In this document: positions 59,322-64,000 of the stretch, piece by piece
Position numbering within the stretch: the first letter of the stretch is position 1
How the letters are laid out: the number at the start of each line of letters is the position of its first letter
Source of the DNA: Rhyacophila brunnea
Lineage: Eukaryota > Arthropoda > Insecta > Trichoptera > Rhyacophilidae
Reading direction: 5' to 3'
Length of the DNA stretch: 64,000 nucleotides
Assembly: GCA_022495005.1 (NCBI GenBank)
Contig: JAGYXB010000184.1
Location: forward strand, 62,001 to 126,000
Notes under the pieces: model-generated
Database searches by the model: none
Seen by the model: the letters and a program-made list of their open reading frames with translations, nothing else
What the model was told of the DNA's origin: nothing
Program-made: the position numbers and the translations under genes

Positions 59322-59672
59322 AATGTTTTAATGAAATTCATACTTTCTAGAACAACAACGCTATGTTAAAGCCACAGCGTCCTCCATCATCTGCTTATAC
59401 ACAGGTTTATCTAAAGCTAATTATGTGCAGTTAAGCTCAGACGATCAAAACTTTTTTCCACAAAAGACGGAGCGATAATGTTACCGATGTCACGAACCGG
59501 AACGGCGCTCCGGTGCGCTCCGGTCCATTTCGAGCCCTGTATCCCACCATTTTGTTTGAAGTCATTTGTACAAATAAGAACTGAGTATACCACTATAACC
59601 AAGTTAAAAGAGAGATTTACGAAAACTCTGTGATACTAGAGCGAATCCTCGTAAATATCATGGATAGTATAG
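59322..59672. repeat. Non-satellite segment of the 836-bp duplication, copy 1
   Basis: About 350 bp of unique sequence repeated at 60158-60508 with only two differences noticed by eye. It contains a GC-rich hairpin-prone patch (ACCGGAACGGCGCTCCGGT at about 59495). A 61-codon minus frame (59417-59602) is duplicated with it, without recognisable domain. Confidence 0.95.
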
Positions 59673-60157
59673 TTGTATGTTGTATGTTGTATGTTGTATG
59701 TTGTATGTTGTATGTTGTATGTTGTATGTTGTATGATGGATGTTGTATGTTGTATGTTGTACATTGTATGTTGTGCGATGGATGTTGTATGTTGTATGCG
59801 GTATGTTGTATGTTGGATGTTGGATGTTGGACGTTGGATGTTGGATTTTGGATTTTGGATGTTGGATGTTGGATGTTGTATGTTGGATGTTAGATGTTTT
59901 ATGTTGTGTGATGGTTGATGTATGTTGTATGTTTGATGTTGCATATTGTATGTTGTATGTTGTTTGATGTATGATGTATGTTGTATGTTGTACGTTAGAT
60001 GTTGGATGTTGGATGTTGTATGTTGTATAATGTTTGTTGTTTGTTGTATGTTGTATATTGTTTTTTGTATGTTGTATGCTATATGATGTATGTTGTATGT
60101 TGGATGTTGGATGTTGTATGATGGATGTTGGTTGTTGTATGTTGTATGATGGATGTT
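59673..60157 (+). repeat. Heptanucleotide minisatellite, array 2
   Basis: About 485 bp of the same 7-bp units. Colinear with the last part of array 1, including irregular landmarks (TGCGGTATG, GTGTGATGGTTGATG, AATGTTTGTTGTTTG). It differs from array 1 chiefly by added or lost 7-bp steps. Confidence 0.95.
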
Positions 60158-60508
60158 AATGTGTTAATGAAATTCATACTTTCTAGAACAACAACGCTAT
60201 GTTAAAGCCACAGCGTCCTCCATCATCTGCTTATACATAGGTTTATCTAAAGCTAATTATGTGCAGTTAAGCTCAGACGATCAAAACTTTTTTCCACAAA
60301 AGACGGAGCGATAATGTTACCGATGTCACGAACCGGAACGGCGCTCCGGTGCGCTCCGGTCCATTTCGAGCCCTGTATCCCACCATTTTGTTTGAAGTCA
60401 TTTGTACAAATAAGAACTGAGTATACCACTATAACCAAGTTAAAAGAGAGATTTACGAAAACTCTGTGATACTAGAGCGAATCCTCGTAAATATCATGGA
60501 TAGTATAG
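60158..60508. repeat. Non-satellite segment of the 836-bp duplication, copy 2
   Basis: Offset from 59322-59672 is exactly 836 bp. Similarity ends after GATAGTATAG, where copy 1 re-enters satellite and copy 2 enters unique sequence (ATTGCTTTTTG). Confidence 0.95.
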
Positions 60509-61939
60509 ATTGCTTTTTGAAAACAGCATCCCATCCAGGGCACCAAAACCAAACATAGATTCTGAATCTGAAGCAGAGTATTTTTTTCTAATAATTTATT
60601 TTGATATATATTTTTTTGACTTATTGTACTTTTTTAAAGCACTTTATGTTCCAAAGATTTTTTTTAAATTACATTGTATTTTCACATGTTATTCAGAATA
60701 GACTCAAAATAAAGACTATTTAAAAGCAACGTAATTACCGATATTACATATTTTTTGTTCCATCTTTATTCAAAGAATGAAAAGTGACTATCTGTAATAT
60801 TTTTTCTATTAATTCATGGGTGGTAAAACTGTGCAACTTCATTTCGTAATTTTGGATGCCTAAAGCAGAGTATTTGTTTTAATATTAAAATGTCACGTTG
60901 AAAGTAAATAATATGTTATGTACTCCCACAAATATAATCAGAAATTTGAATGCAATATAAGGATTTTTTAGATTGATTACAAATGTTAAAATGTTTGACG
61001 ACGGAATTAATAATGTCAGGGAGTAATCAGTTGTAGGTAAAACAAATGCATATTATATGATACAAAATATCAAGTTTTTTTATATTATTAAGTGTCAGTA
61101 TAATTTTTATTATAATAGGTAAGTACTATGGGTTAGAATTATTATTTTGCTTGTCTAAGTTTTACATAAATCCTGTTAAGCAAATGAATTATTTATAAAC
61201 TAAGTGCGACAGTTTTCAGTTTAAAAAATTCTGAACACTTACAAGGGTTATAAAGGGGCAGCTAGCGGGGCTTAACGCTTTACTGAATAATTAAATTATG
61301 ATGCTCCAGTAATCGTCTTTTTTTCGGTGGCTTTCTAGCTAAATAGTCTAGACTTTAGGTTAGTTCTCAGGAGAATCTCTCAAACGCATGTTAAACAGGA
61401 CAATTTGGCAGTAATGAAGCTTTTGATAACCATTACTTATATTTTTAATGGATGATGTAATTTCATCTTATAAATATACAAAAAATGTATTTGACGTTTA
61501 AATATTACCTAAACTTACCATTAATATTAGGAAATTACTATACATTTATATGAAAAGTAATTTATTTTTATTTTTTTAACGTACATGTTTAATTTAATTT
61601 ATATTTAAAAAGAAAAAAAGTCACAAAACGTGTAAAATTAAACGATATAAGTACTAGTATTAATTATAAAACCACTAAATTACTAGTTTTGTTCAATTAT
61701 ATAAAATACCTCCTCCTGTCCCTGGAAACCTCAATTGTACCTACCTAAAACAGTAACTACATTACCTTTTAGGATTCATATTATGCTTTATAATTATTAA
61801 AGTAACTATTAAAGTATTTAAAGTTTTTATTGCATTTACTTAGTTTTTATAATTTTATTAAATTTAATAATAATTAATAAAAAATATAAATTTAAAATAT
61901 TTATACTTGGTGTACTAGTTTAATATATTCGTATTGGTA
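60509..61939. other. AT-rich spacer
   Basis: Nothing recognised. Confidence 0.4.
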
Positions 61940-62345
61940 TAAACCATTTCTTCTATTCAATAAACAATAATTGACAAGATTTGAGATTTTATAATAAAAT
62001 TATATGCAATATTATATATTATTTGAAATCACCTTAGACGTCACATGAATCTGTTATTACTGAATTTGCGGCAATATGCTTTAACTAATTAAGCTACGGG
62101 CACCCTACTTAATTACGACACATATTTAATTAATAGTTCTTCTATGAAATGTTTATCAAATTGCGCTAATGTTTGACTATCCGTTTTTGTATTTAAAATT
62201 AAGGTATAATTAATTTCCTCAATTACTAAGCAACGCCTCGAGCTCTATAAAATTTGAGTTAAACGTACTTGCATTTGCTAATAATTTAATAAATCATTTC
62301 TTTTATTCAACTAATAATTCACAACATTATTTGAAATTGTAATAC
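61940..62345 (-). mobile_element. tRNA-containing repeat family 3, copy f, bracketed on both sides
   Basis: Minus strand: bracket at 62290-62325 (TTAGTTGAATAAAAGAAAT), then GAGGCGTTGCTTAG, AAACGGATAGTC, a tRNA-like segment near 62060-62105 (GTAGCTTAATTAGTTAAAGC), then sequence to a second, same-orientation bracket at 61943-61985 (plus strand AAACCATTTCTTCTATTC). The B box is degraded. Confidence 0.65.
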
Positions 62346-62761
62346 AGACACTTACTTAGCAGCACAACCACACTGTCAAAAATGTACTGTAAGACTGCAG
62401 ATATACACTTATGCCACCTCAGTCTTTCAATGCAGATAGACATTATTTTGCATCTCAAATTTGAGCAGCTTTAGTGTTCTGACATAATATATTATAGTCA
62501 ATTTTTCATGAGGTACAAAAAAGAGTTTTTGTCGGTATTGGTATTATTTTTATTTTTCAAGTAAAATGTTTTAATATTAGTACCAAAACAGTGATTTAAA
62601 GAACAAATAAGGACATTGTAATGTCAAATAATGAAAGAAACCAAGCAGATAGATAATATTAATTATTTTTAGTTTATTATCAGATAGATATTATTATGTC
62701 CATTAAAAACCGAATATTTTGAATATATATAATTTGAAAACATCTTATATATTATATATTA
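62346..62761. other. AT-rich spacer
   Basis: No feature recognised. Confidence 0.4.
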
Positions 62762-63309
62762 CTAGCTGAAGTACCCGGCTTCGCACAGGGTCGCTTCGTG
62801 GTTATATTTATCTTAGATATTTGAAAAATAATAAGAGGAAATTATTTTTTTAATATTAAAATATCTGTGTAATACAATATGGCAATATGAAAATAATTCT
62901 AATAGAGTAAAGGTCAAACATAGGAACACTAAATTAAAATCGAATCCAAAATATGAAAACGTTATTAATGTTATTAATATGTAGTAAAAAAAAAACAAAA
63001 TTGGATGGAACAAACAAACAACAAACTTTGTATTTTATATAATACTAATTTAGAAACCTTCGCAGGTGTGCGCACAACAACTGACAAAAGTTTCATCGCA
63101 ATCGGATGAATGGTATAGGAACGCATAAGGGACAGACACACAGACATACAGACAGACAGACATTCATTTTTATATATTAGTATAGCCTATACTCTTCTCG
63201 CAAGTGCAAGCAATAAGTTTACAAAGTTTTATCGCAATCGGATGAACGGTATGGCTGCGCATTAAATACGAACAAACAAACACACAAATATTAATTTTTA
63301 TATATTAGA
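62762..63309 (-). mobile_element. Non-autonomous Helitron, copy 2 (minus strand)
   Basis: Minus strand: starts TCTAATATATAAAAATTAAT at 63309, ends CCGGGTACTTCAGCTAG at 62762, with host A and T outside. Colinear with 4320-5444, including the inner second 5' start (ACTAATATATAAAAATGAAT then GTCTGTCTGTCTG). It holds only one copy of the minisatellite unit. Confidence 0.88.
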
Positions 63310-64000
63310 TTATATAGGTACTTACTGGAAAAAAAACGTCGTTTATATCTGAGGTAATTTAAAATATATGAAATTTTGGAATAATTTAAATAGTATAAAT
63401 GTCATACTATATTATTTATACAGACATAATGAGAAAAGAAAATATTTATTATATTACAATGACATATTTACGATGATTTTGCAGATATTATAGTTATTTT
63501 TAAAACCATTTTGTGCTTTATTAGTCATATAATTCGTGCAATACTTAACACACTGGAGTATTTAGAATAGATACTATTAAAAATATATAAAAGTTAGTCT
63601 AGCACGAATCTAGAAGTAGTTATTCCGCTGCTACTACACCGCAACCGCATCATCAATGTTATACTTTAATGAGAAAAAAATAGTTAATATAATATAAAAC
63701 ATGCACAATAATTATTCCACTATTTTGAGATAAACCACATAAACTGTTGCTCGCTACGTTTCTATTGGAATACGAATACGTAATAAATACATTACTTTGT
63801 TGGCCTCAGGGGGACATTTTTTGTATACTTCTGTTTTATTTTTTCATTCAAAGTGTTCCTGCTAACGCGATTTAATAGATTTTCACATTTGTTTTCGAGC
63901 ATTTTCTGGTGGAATTTTCCCAGAAAAATGCTCTCAATTTCCGCGGTAGGAAATACTGTACGAATCGGTTACGTATTATCAAATATTTTCTCCCGGTTAC
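63310..64000. other. AT-rich spacer to window end
   Basis: Nothing recognised. Confidence 0.4.

Noticed and set aside
59636..59944. 102-codon minus-strand frame rich in IQHTTYN
   Set aside because: Antisense reading of the same satellite.
58120..59967. Overlapping Cys-rich open frames of 60-125 codons
   Set aside because: They are automatic products of a stop-free 7-bp satellite; all three frames give the same heptapeptide.
59417..60438. Identical 61-codon minus frames at 59417 and 60253 as a duplicated gene
   Set aside because: Identity comes from the 836-bp DNA duplication; no domain, no start context, no conservation evidence.

Overview
The window is AT-rich, repeat-dense nuclear DNA from an insect, most likely an aphid. 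That assignment is an inference. It rests on the base composition, tRNA-derived SINEs with long conserved bodies, short TTAGG/CCTAA runs (the ancestral insect telomere word), and recurrent GTAGGTACCTAC-type words. I found no intact host protein gene, rRNA gene or functional tRNA gene, and no CRISPR array or prokaryotic signal. Nearly every open frame is chance or a decayed transposon frame, so this reads as intergenic or intronic 'graveyard' DNA.

Layout. 1-13 kb: one TTAAG-ended MITE (copy cut by the window edge, more copies at 7.8 and 19.1 kb), a small hAT with an exact 8-bp target duplication and a broken transposase frame (947-1926), a MITE at 2.2 kb, LINE debris at 2.8 kb, a Helitron with an internal minisatellite (4320-5444), a SINE1 copy, a 400-bp MITE (8.35 kb), a TTAGG-bearing repeat (9.5 kb), a foldback element (11.0 kb) and the first tRNA-containing repeat (12.0 kb). 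13-28 kb: LINE fragments at 13.2 and 17.3-19.1 kb, a GC-rich insertion nested in an older repeat (20.2 kb), a 645-bp foldback (21.3 kb), paired inverted MITEs (22.5 and 27.3 kb) and a 1.1-kb hAT-like element (25.7 kb). 28-50 kb: SINE1 and SINE2 copies, two 0.8-kb TIR elements with internal 'GCAGCC' repeats (33.7 and 44.1 kb), three TTAGG-centred inverted elements (31.5, 38.07 and 38.7 kb), a 388-bp repeat pair (28.5 and 49.4 kb), and a cluster of the tRNA-containing family at 46-50 kb. 50-64 kb: a nested MITE-in-MITE (53.2 kb), SINE4 copies, a second hAT (55.9 kb), a heptanucleotide minisatellite with a near-identical 836-bp tandem duplication (58.1-60.5 kb), and a second Helitron copy (62.8 kb).

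How the parts relate. No pathway is encoded; the relationships are genealogical. Several loci act as each other's 'empty sites' (20.2 vs 49.05 kb; 53.3 vs 29.9 kb), which proves insertion events and their boundaries. Two Helitron copies share a doubled 5' terminus. At least four inverted or foldback loci carry short telomere-like runs near their centres, one of them with a perfect 8-bp target duplication, so these runs travel with transposons and are not telomere relics.
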